A stretch of DNA of 64,000 nucleotides from Flavobacteriaceae bacterium CP2B (GTDB lineage Bacteria; Bacteroidota; Bacteroidia; Flavobacteriales; Flavobacteriaceae). The stretch spans positions 1 to 64,000 of the forward strand of contig LXTR01000059.1 in the NCBI GenBank assembly GCA_001683825.1. The letters run 5' to 3'. The stretch's first letter is position 1, and each line of letters starts with the position of its first letter. Positions 43,760-52,356 of this stretch are shown here, piece by piece. A program made the position numbers and the translations under genes. The notes beneath the pieces were generated by a model that saw only the letters and a list, made by a program, of their open reading frames with translations, made no database searches and was not told where the DNA came from.

Positions 43760-43993
43760 ATGAAAAGTAAGATTGTACATAACAAAAGAAAAGATAATCA
43801 ACTGATGCAAGAGATTCTTGATCTGACCCTTTCCTTTCAAAGGGAGTTCCCCTTAATTTACGACAATTTACTGGAAACACCACTATTTTTAAACTATGAA
43901 AACAAAGGAATAGCAGAAAATGAATTTGAGGAGTATTGCAAATTTCTTAAAGCACAGTTGCGGTTTTTCGAAAAGGGAAGCAGTATGATGTAA
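43760..43993 (+). CDS. Small helical protein, unknown function
   Basis: 77 residues: a basic start MKSKIVHNKRKDNQLMQEIL, then LDLTLSFQREFPLIYDNLLETPLFL and ENEFEEYCKFLKAQLRFFEK. It looks like a soluble helical protein. The pattern "LxLTLxFQxEFPLIYxxLLETPLF" is of the conserved small-protein type seen in flavobacterial stress loci, but I cannot name a family. Start ATG, with AT-rich upstream sequence. Confidence 0.7.
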   Translation: MKSKIVHNKRKDNQLMQEILDLTLSFQREFPLIYDNLLETPLFLNYENKGIAENEFEEYCKFLKAQLRFFEKGSSMM

Positions 43994-44639
43994 ACCATAC
44001 AGGATATAAACGCAAGCTATGATTGCTATTTATAGAGAATGTAATCCAAACCCTGTTAACCTATGATATATGTAATATTTCTGAATATTTCTGTAGCTAA
44101 CTCCTGAACGGAATACACCAACTTTGTGTTGTTCATTTTTAATCAATAAACTAACAGTAATCATTATATGCTATGAAAAAGAATAATGTTATACAACTAA
44201 TCCCTTGGAAAATAAGATGTTTCCTAAGACCGATATTTTATAACGGTACAAATGGAGCAGTCAAGATGGAGAAAAAAAACGACAAGGATTTTCCTTGGTT
44301 TGTTTAGACAAAAGAGGCTTCGGGAAGCCACATTATTTTGGCAAAAAACTTTCCAGTTTCACAAAATGCCAATTTAATTATCAAGTAATCGTCCCTGATT
44401 TTATATCAGAGTCTCAAAAAAGGGCAGGAACTAAAAAACACTGCCCCTTTTAATCCTTAAGCGCTAAACTCCCAAAAGGACGATTGCCTGCATAATTTTA
44501 GTTAGTCAAATCAATATTCAACGGTAAATCAATACCCAAATGCGAAAATGTTTCATCCTCTTCACCGTCTATGTGGCAATGCTGTTTTTAGAGGCCATGT
44601 TATAAAAAGTAAAATCAATATCAACTAAAAATAAGATCT
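43994..44639. other. 646-nt stretch with a small frame and a terminator-like hairpin
   Basis: A 44-codon frame at 44173-44307 (MKKNNVIQLIPWKIRCFLRP...) has an ATG but no known relative. At about 44415-44453, AAAAGGGCAG pairs with CTGCCCCTTTT, with one bulge, around a 16-nt loop, a probable terminator. CAACTTTG at 44129-44136 is one base off the -7 consensus. A small RNA or small protein between that box and the hairpin is possible. Confidence 0.45.
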
Positions 44640-44756
44640 ATGTCCAAAGAAAAAGAAGGTAAGCGAAAATCAGACAAGACAACTCCTTTAAAATCACCTA
44701 AAGAAAAAAAGGCAGCCAAAAAGGCAAAACGGGATGCCAAAAATAGGTCGGAATAG
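44640..44756 (+). CDS. Small Lys-rich protein, second copy
   Basis: 38 residues: MSKEKEGKRKSDKTTPLKSP, then KEKKAAKKAKRDAKNRSE. It matches the 43-residue protein at 38311-38442 in layout (MSK, KS, KEK, AxKxAK, KNR). It is strongly basic and hydrophilic. It begins 31 nt before the cupin gene, in the same direction. Possible DNA- or RNA-binding protein; not shown by sequence. Confidence 0.65.
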   Translation: MSKEKEGKRKSDKTTPLKSPKEKKAAKKAKRDAKNRSE

Positions 44757-44787
44757 AAATAGAAATACCACAATCCTATCATAAACC

Positions 44788-45120
44788 ATGCAGACAGGTG
44801 AATTTGAAGAATCCATCACATTTAATCTGGCGGATATACTGGAGTTCAATTCCAATGCTATATTGGTCAAAAATATCAGTGTTCAGAACAATTGCGTCAT
44901 ACAGGCATTTGCATTTGATTTTGGTAAGGTATTGTCCCATAAAGAATCCCCTTTTATTCGATTCCTTCATATTATTGAAGGAAAGGCCGAGGTCGTCATA
45001 AACGGTAATTCCACTTTTATGCAGAGCGGGGATTCCATACTTATTCCAGCATTTGCTTCCAGTTCCATTGAAGCAAACCAAAGGTTCAAGATAATATGCG
45101 TCACCATAAAAAATGAATGA
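44788..45120 (+). CDS. Small cupin-domain protein, second copy
   Basis: 110 residues, a single cupin barrel: VIQAFAFDFGKVLSHKESPFIRF, LHIIEGKAEVVINGNSTFMQSGDSILIPAFASSSIEANQRFKIICVTI. It lacks the usual His pairs almost entirely (SHKES and LHIIE only), so it probably does not bind metal like classic cupins. It is the paralog of 42527-42865. It sits in a short plus-strand run of small genes (44640-45375). Confidence 0.88.
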   Translation: MQTGEFEESITFNLADILEFNSNAILVKNISVQNNCVIQAFAFDFGKVLSHKESPFIRFLHIIEGKAEVVINGNSTFMQSGDSILIPAFASSSIEANQRFKIICVTIKNE

Positions 45121-45153
45121 CCCATAGACTTCATCGACACAAAAGCAGATTCA

Positions 45154-45375
45154 ATGAAAAAGAATATCATAATAAATAGATACAAAAAAGGAGATTTTGT
45201 TTGCGCAAAGGTAAGGCCATATGTGATACTTGTGGTACGATTGTACATCCGTAAGATCTATTACTGTACCGTTCTGAACAACCCTAGCGTAAACGAATTG
45301 GTTGATTTGGACTGTGAACTTAAGCCGTATAGAGGTAAGTTATCGATTCTAAAACAGATAAATGATCATCATTGA
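45154..45375 (+). CDS. Small conserved protein, unknown function
   Basis: 73 residues: a short beta-rich core, INRYKKGDFVCAKVRPYVILVV, then RLYIRKIYYCTVLNNPSVNELVDLDCEL. The "GDxVxAKxxPxhxLVVRxYhxxIYYCxh" pattern occurs in short Bacteroidota proteins of unknown function. It is 33 nt after the cupin stop. Start ATG at 45154. Confidence 0.7.
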   Translation: MKKNIIINRYKKGDFVCAKVRPYVILVVRLYIRKIYYCTVLNNPSVNELVDLDCELKPYRGKLSILKQINDHH

Positions 45376-45383
45376 AATTGAAC

Positions 45384-45614
45384 ATGGAATCTATAATTAT
45401 TAAGTTCGTTCTAATTCACTTAACGGTGGGCGGTATCAGAGGAGGGTACAGATACCTTATGATTAAAAAATACCAATACAATTACTATCACCACTCCATG
45501 AAAATTGTAGGTAGATTGGCTCACAATTGGTTGTATGGAACTTTCAATTCAACGACCCTTCTAATCTCCGTTTTCTTAACTTTCTTTCTGTTCTTAATTG
45601 TCAATCTCCATTAG
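45384..45614 (+). CDS. Possible small protein, weakly supported
   Basis: 76 residues from MESIIIKFVLIHLTVGGIRG. It follows the previous gene closely (8 nt), has a hydrophobic N-terminus and a C-terminal hydrophobic stretch (TLLISVFLTFFLFLIVNLH), separated by a Tyr/His-rich part. No family recognised and codon use is unconvincing. It may be a chance frame. Confidence 0.3.
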   Translation: MESIIIKFVLIHLTVGGIRGGYRYLMIKKYQYNYYHHSMKIVGRLAHNWLYGTFNSTTLLISVFLTFFLFLIVNLH

Positions 45615-45755
45615 TGCCTACACTATTGGAAAGGTCGTATTTTACGGAAGATAATAATTGTGCAAAAGAATTCATTATCTTTTTCACCATAAATTGTAAC
45701 TCGGTATATCCATTTCCTACTGAACGACACCATAATTCCGACCCATATTGAAATA

Positions 45756-45898
45756 GCATATGTTTAGAGCCACTAAAAACGGACATTTTGAACCATCCTG
45801 TTTTTTGATTTAAAGGATGATTTTTCAATCACTTAATTGTGTTTGTAACATGCTTAATTTTTCCCGGCGAAGGTGGTATACTAGGTCCGGTGTGTCCA
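45756..45898. repeat. 143-bp direct repeat, left copy
   Basis: 141 of 143 bases match 53290-53432, in the same orientation. It starts GCATATGTTTAGAGCC and ends GTCCGGTGTGTCCA. Inside it, CATCCT and AGGATG flank a 14-nt loop. No coding frame. The right copy abuts a transposase tail, so this is probably IS-derived noncoding sequence. The pair brackets the adhesin locus. Confidence 0.9.
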
Positions 45899-45929
45899 AA
45901 ATCTTGCTGTCAGACCATTTTTTTTAACA

Positions 45930-45959
45930 AAAAATGCCCTTGGCTAAAAGGGCATTTTT
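45930..45959. terminator. Terminator of the minus-strand PorP/adhesin operon
   Basis: A 12-bp perfect stem AAAAATGCCCTT / AAGGGCATTTTT with a 6-nt loop, 34 nt past the PorP/SprF stop. Symmetric A and T ends could work in both directions. Confidence 0.85.
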
Positions 45960-45993
45960 CACATATAACAATATTATATGGGTATGAAATGGG

Positions 45994-46884
45994 TTACATC
46001 TTCAATCGCATAAAAAGTTCATGTGTATTGTTGTCCAACCCATCGATGGGGTTTTGGATGGAGGTCTCATAGGCGTAGCCCAGATTGAAACCGTTGCTGA
46101 TATTGAACAGGAACAGTCCACTAATGCTTTCATCGTACCTGTAGCTGGCCCCGAACTCAAAGCGTTTGCCAAAGTCCAGGATCCCCGTCAGTTCCACCGA
46201 TATGGGCGATGCGTCCACATAGCGCAGCATCCCCATGGTCTTAAGGTCTAAGGTCCTCCCCAGCAAAAAGGTATATCCTCCGCTCAAGTAGGCGTGCATG
46301 CGGTCTACACCAAGGTAGGCATTGCCATCGCGCTCTTGTAGCCGTTCCGGGGTCAACAATTTTGGGACGGACATGGATGCAAAATACCTGTCGTGCTTTA
46401 AATAGATCCCGGCACCGACATTTGGAGTAAAACGGCTATCGTAATCCATTAAGGCACCATCCTGACCTACACCGTAGGTCACAAGACCATGGGTATTGGC
46501 ATCATAAGAGTTGGCACTTCCCTTGATACCAAAGTAGAGCATATGGTCCGCGTCCAGTTGGATGTTGTACGACACATCTATGGCCACCCAGGTCTGTTGC
46601 TCGATAAAGGTCTTGTCGTGGAGTATGGAGGCCCCAAGTCCAATGTTCTTGCCCACGGGCATCCCAAAAATAGCGCTTTGGCTCTCTGGTGCCCCTTCGA
46701 TTCCCGCCCATTGACTGCGAATCCCCAAAGAGAATTCGGCAGCCTCTGAACTTCCCACAAAAGCGGGGTTGTACATGTTCATGTTGTAACGGTAAAAGGT
46801 ATAATTCGGGTCCTGCTGTGCGCTTACCGAGACGGAAAGCAAAAGGAACAGGATCAGTAATTGAATGTTATTGAAAAGTTTCAT
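45994..46884 (-). CDS. PorP/SprF-family outer-membrane protein (T9SS partner)
   Basis: 296 residues from MKLFNNIQLLILFLLLSVSV (signal peptide ending SVSAQ). The mature start QQDPNYTFYRYNMNMYNPAFVGS is diagnostic of PorP/SprF. Strands follow: LGIRSQWAGIEGAPESQSAIFG, NIGLGASILHDKTFIEQQTWVA, VGAGIYLKHDRYFASMSVPKLL, AYLSGGYTFLLG and GFNLGYAYETSIQN. These barrels anchor or export type B-CTD adhesins encoded next to them. It follows the 1470-residue adhesin by 32 nt, in the usual gene order. The longer frame extending to 47133 overlaps the adhesin and is not the true gene. Confidence 0.94.
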   Translation of the reverse strand: MKLFNNIQLLILFLLLSVSVSAQQDPNYTFYRYNMNMYNPAFVGSSEAAEFSLGIRSQWAGIEGAPESQSAIFGMPVGKNIGLGASILHDKTFIEQQTWVAIDVSYNIQLDADHMLYFGIKGSANSYDANTHGLVTYGVGQDGALMDYDSRFTPNVGAGIYLKHDRYFASMSVPKLLTPERLQERDGNAYLGVDRMHAYLSGGYTFLLGRTLDLKTMGMLRYVDASPISVELTGILDFGKRFEFGASYRYDESISGLFLFNISNGFNLGYAYETSIQNPIDGLDNNTHELFMRLKM

Positions 46885-46916
46885 CTGTTTTGTATGGTGT
46901 TTTTGCTCTTTTGGCA

Positions 46917-49900
46917 TTAATAGTTTATGAATATCCAACCCTGGAGCGGTGTACTTCCATCGCCCAGGTTGATGATGTACAAGTAAGATCCTGCAGGGAG
47001 TTTCTCCTTCCTGTCTTTGTAGAAACCTTCCCAGTTGTTTCGGTATGATTTGGTGCCGAACACTTCGTGGCCCCAGCGGTTGTAAACTTTGACCACATTG
47101 TTGGGGTAGTTGTCGATTCCGGGTATGATCCAAGCATCGTTGTTGCCATCACCATTAGGGGTAAAAGCTTGAGCTGGTACCAGTGAAGGTTCTTTACTTG
47201 TTGGGAACGCATCATTCACATCCGCAACACCATCATTGTCGTCATCTTCATCGGTACTGTCAGGAATGCCATCACCATCGGTATCCAATGGCCTGCTGGA
47301 TGCATCCGTAGGATTGGTTCCTTCGGTCAATTCCACTTCGTCGGAATAACCATCATCATCATCATCGGTATCCGTATTGTCACCTGTACCATCTCCGTCT
47401 GTATCAATCGTCTCAGATGCATCATTTGGGAAATCGTCTTCATCATCAGGTACCCCGTCGTTGTCATCATCATTGTCGACATTGTCTCCAAGACCGTCTC
47501 CATCCGTATCGGTATCGGCAACTCCGTCATTGTCGTCGTCCGTATCGGCATTATCGCCAATACCATCGCCATCAATATCGGAGTCTTCGCTCGGGTCATG
47601 CGGGAAAGCGTCCTCAGAATCAGGCGTTCCATCGTTGTCGGCATCATCATCAGCATTGTCACCCGTTCCGTCACCATCGGTATCGGTATCTTCGGAAGGA
47701 TCCAATGGGAAGGCGTCCTCAACATCAGGGGTACCGTCATTGTCATCGTCTTCGTCCGCGTTGTCGCCCGTTCCGTCACCATCGGTGTCGGTATCCTCCG
47801 AAGGATCCAATGGGAAGGCATCCTCAGCGTCAGGGGTACCGTCATTGTCATCGTCTTCGTCCGCATTGTCACCCGTTCCGTCACCATCGGTATCGGTATC
47901 TTCCGATGGGTCCAATGGGAAATCATCCTCAGTGTCAGGCGTACCATCCCCATCATCGTCTTCATCATCTTCATTGGGAATACCGTCACCATCAGTATCT
48001 TGGGAGGCATTGATTCCTGCTGTGTGTGTATCTGCACTTAAGGCATCATCACCATCCTTTACCTTAAACAAGAAAGAGGTATAGGATGTGCCATATTCCC
48101 CATCTGCTGTTGTAAAGACAAGTAGGCTTACATCATCGATCATATCATTTGCCTGAGCCGGAGAGCCATTGTATTCCAAAGTACCCTTCGTCGGAAGTGA
48201 AATCAATTGTATACCATTGAAGGTGTCGCCTGCATCAGCATCTGAGAAGTTGAAATCAGCGGTTTTAAAGGTATATCCTGAATCCTGAACCACTACCAGG
48301 GTAATATCGCCACCTGTTGGAGCGTCGTTAACATTGGTGATGTTCAATGTGACGGTCACCGTCCCTGAAAAAGAAAGAGCATCCTCAAAATTATAGCTAA
48401 AACTGTCTGTCGCCGATTCGTCCCCATTATGCTCATAGGTAAAGGTACCATCAGCATTAAAGGAAAAGGAGGCCGCATGGGAAGGGTTGGTTATGATATG
48501 ATATACCAGTTCATCTCCATCGATTTCAACATCGTTGGTGGATACATCATCGTTCAATGTCGCATTTTCATCCAGATTGAAACTGTCATCGTTCGCCACA
48601 GGCGCATCATCGGAAGGTAAAATGGAAAGTGTAATGTCTGCAGTCACCTTTTGGCCTTGATCATCCAATTCGTAGGTTACGGTATCGGTACCATTTTCAT
48701 TGGCATTAGGCGTATAGACTACCTGATTGCTGCCATTGACTACGGCATTTCCTTTGGTTCCCTGCGCGGTAATGGTGATCGTTGGTGTGGCGCCCATGTC
48801 GTAAACATCGTTGTAGAGCACGTCGATGGGGTCCGACACGGTATCTTCATCCAAAATCGCCAGATCGTCATCGGCACTTACGACAAGGGTGATATCGTAA
48901 GGGCCAAAAGTAGCGGTCCCAACATTTCCTGCATTATCCTTTACTTCGGAATGAATGTACCATCCTGACCCTCCTGCGTTAAACGAAGTGGTTTTGGACT
49001 GGCTATTGCTCCATGATGTCCATGCAGCATGGTCCGTTACAGGTGCCAAGGCACTTTGGATTTTGGCAAATCGCTGCACATCAAAGCCACTGCCGCCATT
49101 CTCATCTTGGAACACCAACTGAATGTCTGTATTGGTGTCAAGACTTCCATTGGCAGGCGTAGCCGTAACGGTTGGATCGGTATTGTCGTCCACAATGGTA
49201 AGTGTGCGGTAGAACGGCTCGGACCAAACTCCTGTATCGGTCTGTGTCCGTAGGCTTATAATGTAATCTGCCGAAAGGTTGTTGTAGGCCGAAAAGTCGA
49301 GCATGGGCGTACCGGCATTGTAGATTTGGTTGTCGGATGGGTTCCCGTCGGTATCGTAGGTACGTTGGGTAACGATCCATTCTTGTACAGATAGGGTTCT
49401 TCCGTAGGGGTCGACAGAGTTATCCTCAATGGCAATCGTCATGTTGCCAGTATACGTATTGATTAAATCGGGCAATATGTTAAACTGGGCAATCGGCAGG
49501 TCGGTTGCTCCTCCGGCACTGGCCGTTTTTTCCACATATATGCTCGTTGGGCTACTCCAGGCACCTTGGTGGTCCTGGACCCTTAACATTACCAGGTATT
49601 CTCCATCGGAGACTGAGTTCTTGTCAAACTGTCCAACGGTCCAATCATTGGTAGCACCGGCATCCACAGCTTTCCATTTCCATTCGGACTGTGCTATACC
49701 ATTGTTGGCCCCTCCGTCCTGATCATAGGAGGTATTGTTGATGAATCCGGTATCCGCACTATAGGTGAAACTGGCCACTGGTCTTCTGTGAAAGAACAGG
49801 GTCGTGGGCGCCGTTGGCATATCTTCGAAAGTAAAGGAGTACTTCCCCGGTTTTTCATAAAATTCGGGCACATCTTCTAGATAGAGTCCATCCCAGGATA

Positions 49901-51329
49901 CTTTTCCGGTATTGTTGTCAAAATGGGTCTCATCGTGGGTGATTTTCCATCGTCCCGAGGGATAGCTGGCGTTTGCGGTATTCGATTTCAACTGTGATGG
50001 GTCCACGTCGATTTCAACTGAGGTACCTGCAATAAAGAATTCGCCAGCGGTGACGGTTCCAAATTGGTACTGGTCATAAATGTATTGCGACATATCGTCC
50101 ATCCAGGTTGACCAACTCCCGGCATCCCTGTTGATAAAGATACCTTGGGTATTGTTCTGTTGAATAAACCGTTCAAATTGTACTTGGTTGGCATTGGTGC
50201 CCCAACCGATGTAGTGGATATCCTCATTGATGGTACGCATCAAGATTTCGGAAAGATCTTGATCACTGTCAAAATCAGCAACCTCGATATCGTCCAAGTT
50301 CACGTTAAAACGCAGGGCACTATTTCTCCACTGTGGTTCGCGCAGTACATCCTTAAAGGCGCGCAGCTCCAGTTTCTCAATGCTAATGTCTTGAAAATAG
50401 GCGTTTTGTTGTTCGTGCACATAAAACCCGTAACTGCCCGAAGGGAAGGAAGTATCGGTAATGTCAAAGGATTGGATCCAGTCCGTTCCGGCATTGCCAC
50501 CGCCACCTCTACGAGAAATTTTGATATCGTTCCCTGACATTTCTATTTTGAAATCGATTTTTTGACCATTGTAAAAGGCAGCAAACATATCGGCTCGATT
50601 TGCATCCCATCCATACGGTGCGGAGCCAGAGAGTCCGCTGTTGGTGTTTACGGCCAAAATGGTGGTAACCCCATTTTCCCTTTTTAGTATGGCCTCTGCC
50701 GGGTAACCGTCGCCGTAAGCATAGTTCATAAGGTTTCCGCAAGCAGTATGGTTGTCAATAATGTAGGCATAGAAATTATCGTTGTCCACCTTTCTGAAGA
50801 TAAACCCAACTTCTGCGTGGATAAATGGCGACCCAGAAAGCCCAAAGGTGGCCGATATGGTTCCATCCGTAACAACTCCTGAAGGGTCGTACATGGCAAC
50901 CCCATAGTTTCCTGAATTTCGGCGTACAAAATCGGCTAAAATTTGGTTGGTGTTCGTATCAAAACTGAAATAGTTACCAGTGTAGGTATTGTAATCAAGG
51001 TCAGTATGGGTATTTGGTGGTTCCGTCCCATTGAAGTCCATAATGTTCCAACTGTTGAAAATATCACCGGCATCAGCCTGGTCGGAGGAGATTGAACTCC
51101 GTTGAAAGGCTTCCACCCTTAGTTTGCCCAATGGGATTCCTTTGGCGTACATAGCCTGTTCCAAGTCGTCTTCAAAAGTGGAAAGATCCACATTTGCCGA
51201 TCCCACGGTGACCATTACGTCCACATTTGGGCCCTGCTGTACCGTCATGTCCACTGTTTGGGCCTGTAGGGCACCACAGAGCAGAAAAAGTGTGAAAAGC
51301 GTTAGTGAGGTTTGAAAAAATTTTTTCAT
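46917..51329 (-). CDS. Giant T9SS-exported adhesin with cadherin-like and thrombospondin type 3 repeats
   Basis: 1470 residues. Signal peptide about 1-24 (cleaved after LQA). Middle: an unrecognised N-terminal region with a lectin/laminin-G-like part (about 80-330), PKD/Ig-like stretches (about 500-830), two to three cadherin/VCBS-like units (DEDTVSDPIDVLYNDV, NDDSFNLDENATLNDDVSTNDVEIDGD, SDADAGDTFNGIQLISLPTKGTLEY), then calcium-binding thrombospondin type 3 repeats (about 1110-1376, DxDGDGxxDxxD). The C-terminus (from AQAFTPNGDGNNDAWIIPGID) is the type B sorting domain with VYNRWGHEVFGTK and GFYKDRKEKLPAGSYLYII. It lies between a DUF4347-like gene and PorP/SprF. A surface adhesin is the likely role. 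Confidence 0.94.
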   Translation of the reverse strand: MKKFFQTSLTLFTLFLLCGALQAQTVDMTVQQGPNVDVMVTVGSANVDLSTFEDDLEQAMYAKGIPLGKLRVEAFQRSSISSDQADAGDIFNSWNIMDFNGTEPPNTHTDLDYNTYTGNYFSFDTNTNQILADFVRRNSGNYGVAMYDPSGVVTDGTISATFGLSGSPFIHAEVGFIFRKVDNDNFYAYIIDNHTACGNLMNYAYGDGYPAEAILKRENGVTTILAVNTNSGLSGSAPYGWDANRADMFAAFYNGQKIDFKIEMSGNDIKISRRGGGGNAGTDWIQSFDITDTSFPSGSYGFYVHEQQNAYFQDISIEKLELRAFKDVLREPQWRNSALRFNVNLDDIEVADFDSDQDLSEILMRTINEDIHYIGWGTNANQVQFERFIQQNNTQGIFINRDAGSWSTWMDDMSQYIYDQYQFGTVTAGEFFIAGTSVEIDVDPSQLKSNTANASYPSGRWKITHDETHFDNNTGKVSWDGLYLEDVPEFYEKPGKYSFTFEDMPTAPTTLFFHRRPVASFTYSADTGFINNTSYDQDGGANNGIAQSEWKWKAVDAGATNDWTVGQFDKNSVSDGEYLVMLRVQDHQGAWSSPTSIYVEKTASAGGATDLPIAQFNILPDLINTYTGNMTIAIEDNSVDPYGRTLSVQEWIVTQRTYDTDGNPSDNQIYNAGTPMLDFSAYNNLSADYIISLRTQTDTGVWSEPFYRTLTIVDDNTDPTVTATPANGSLDTNTDIQLVFQDENGGSGFDVQRFAKIQSALAPVTDHAAWTSWSNSQSKTTSFNAGGSGWYIHSEVKDNAGNVGTATFGPYDITLVVSADDDLAILDEDTVSDPIDVLYNDVYDMGATPTITITAQGTKGNAVVNGSNQVVYTPNANENGTDTVTYELDDQGQKVTADITLSILPSDDAPVANDDSFNLDENATLNDDVSTNDVEIDGDELVYHIITNPSHAASFSFNADGTFTYEHNGDESATDSFSYNFEDALSFSGTVTVTLNITNVNDAPTGGDITLVVVQDSGYTFKTADFNFSDADAGDTFNGIQLISLPTKGTLEYNGSPAQANDMIDDVSLLVFTTADGEYGTSYTSFLFKVKDGDDALSADTHTAGINASQDTDGDGIPNEDDEDDDGDGTPDTEDDFPLDPSEDTDTDGDGTGDNADEDDDNDGTPDAEDAFPLDPSEDTDTDGDGTGDNADEDDDNDGTPDVEDAFPLDPSEDTDTDGDGTGDNADDDADNDGTPDSEDAFPHDPSEDSDIDGDGIGDNADTDDDNDGVADTDTDGDGLGDNVDNDDDNDGVPDDEDDFPNDASETIDTDGDGTGDNTDTDDDDDGYSDEVELTEGTNPTDASSRPLDTDGDGIPDSTDEDDDNDGVADVNDAFPTSKEPSLVPAQAFTPNGDGNNDAWIIPGIDNYPNNVVKVYNRWGHEVFGTKSYRNNWEGFYKDRKEKLPAGSYLYIINLGDGSTPLQGWIFINY
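47577..47960 (-). repeat. 105-bp tandem coding repeats in the adhesin
   Basis: Within the type 3 repeat region at least three units of 35 residues (DPSEDTDTDGDGTGDNADED continuing DDNDGTPDAEDAFPL) are nearly identical in DNA, the later ones drifting. Such units recombine easily and can change protein length. Confidence 0.8.
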
Positions 51330-51340
51330 GGTTGGTTGTC

Positions 51341-51889
51341 TTATTTAAAGATTGTACTGTTGATTGGCTGGTTCATGGTAGTATGGTCAAAATCCAGGCT
51401 GCCATCCAAAACTGAACTACAGTTGGTGGGGACCCCGATATTGAAATATGAACGTTCACTAATCTGTTGTAAAAGATCAAGGCCTTCTGGATTGGATCCA
51501 AGATTGCAATCGTATACCAAAAGTTGGAGGTTGGTTCCTTGATATAGCCCCTCGAGCATGGACAATTCGAATTCTTGGTCAACTTTTTCGGTTGTATAGG
51601 TTATTCCACCAAGTTCAAAGGCATTGTAAATGGCATTAGCAAACAGGTGGATTTTTTGGACCGAAGTGTTTTCCAGTAAATATTCCCTAATGGTTTTCCA
51701 AGGATTGTTTTCCCGATTAATTTCCAATATGTCCGTGTTTGACGGGAGCCTATTCAGGACATCCTGTTTTTTGGAATATTGGGAATCCATTACGACAACA
51801 TCGCTGGTTTGGGCCTTGGAAACTCCCATAATCAGGGAAGTGAGGAGCAGGAAGCTTACTAAAAATTTTAAATTGATAACGGTTTTCAT
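51341..51889 (-). CDS. Secreted DUF4347-like protein
   Basis: 182 residues with a signal peptide (about 1-26, cleaved after VSKA). The mature part SDVVVMDSQYSKKQDVLNRLP, then KIHLFANAIYNAFELGGITYTTEKV and FELSMLEGLYQGTNLQLLVYDCNLGSNPEGLDLLQQISE has the DUF4347 pattern, where "YxCNLAxNxEGLDLL" ends the domain. DUF4347 is normally the N-terminal domain of very large surface proteins; here it stands alone with no repeat region. The usual SHG motif is replaced by LFANA. It lies 11 nt ahead of the adhesin start and is its likely co-expressed partner. Confidence 0.8.
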   Translation of the reverse strand: MKTVINLKFLVSFLLLTSLIMGVSKAQTSDVVVMDSQYSKKQDVLNRLPSNTDILEINRENNPWKTIREYLLENTSVQKIHLFANAIYNAFELGGITYTTEKVDQEFELSMLEGLYQGTNLQLLVYDCNLGSNPEGLDLLQQISERSYFNIGVPTNCSSVLDGSLDFDHTTMNQPINSTIFK

Positions 51890-52356
51890 TTGTTTATTGA
51901 GTTTTGGTTTTTGTACATGATTTTAAAAGGTTCAGGTTTGTTTTAGAAAAGACATGGATTGTCCTGGCCGCTTGTTTGCAGCTTTTTTCCTTTGCCTTGT
52001 ATTTAGCTTTGCTAAATCAGGTCACCAAGGATTGTCTTAAAAAAGTGGATTGGAAGCGTAGTTTTTATGTCATATTACTAGGGAACTATTTTTGTTTAAT
52101 TGAAAAGATTTTCCATTAGTTTTCTTTCAAAAGGAATTTGATCAGGTAATACTTTTCTTTCTTTTGCTTTAAGAAACGAGAGGTCCTTTTTTTTTAGTAT
52201 TTAAAAAAGTTCCGGAAATTGACATATATCAAATTGTGGTTATTTTCTGACAAAAACGGGAGGATAGTAGGAGGAAATTACGGTATGTATGGATTGAGAA
52301 ATGCTCTTCAATTTCCTTCGGAAAACTGTCGGTGGGTTGGAATCAAAAAGTAAGAC
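51890..52356. other. 467-nt intergenic stretch
   Basis: Upstream region of the adhesin operon and downstream of the Crp gene. A plus-strand frame at 51904-52119 is unconvincing. No promoter box was clear. Confidence 0.35.

Noticed and set aside
46885-47133. Longer N-terminus for PorP/SprF
   Set aside because: It runs antisense-free but overlaps the adhesin's C-terminal coding end; a good signal peptide starts at 46884.
47327-48084. Frames on both strands rich in Ser/Pro/Val or Met/Thr across the type 3 repeats
   Set aside because: Out-of-frame readings of the DxDGDG repeat; composition is dictated by the adhesin's coding repeat.
51904-52119. Plus-strand 71-codon frame upstream of the adhesin operon
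   Set aside because: No recognisable family or promoter; overlaps the likely regulatory region of a real operon.
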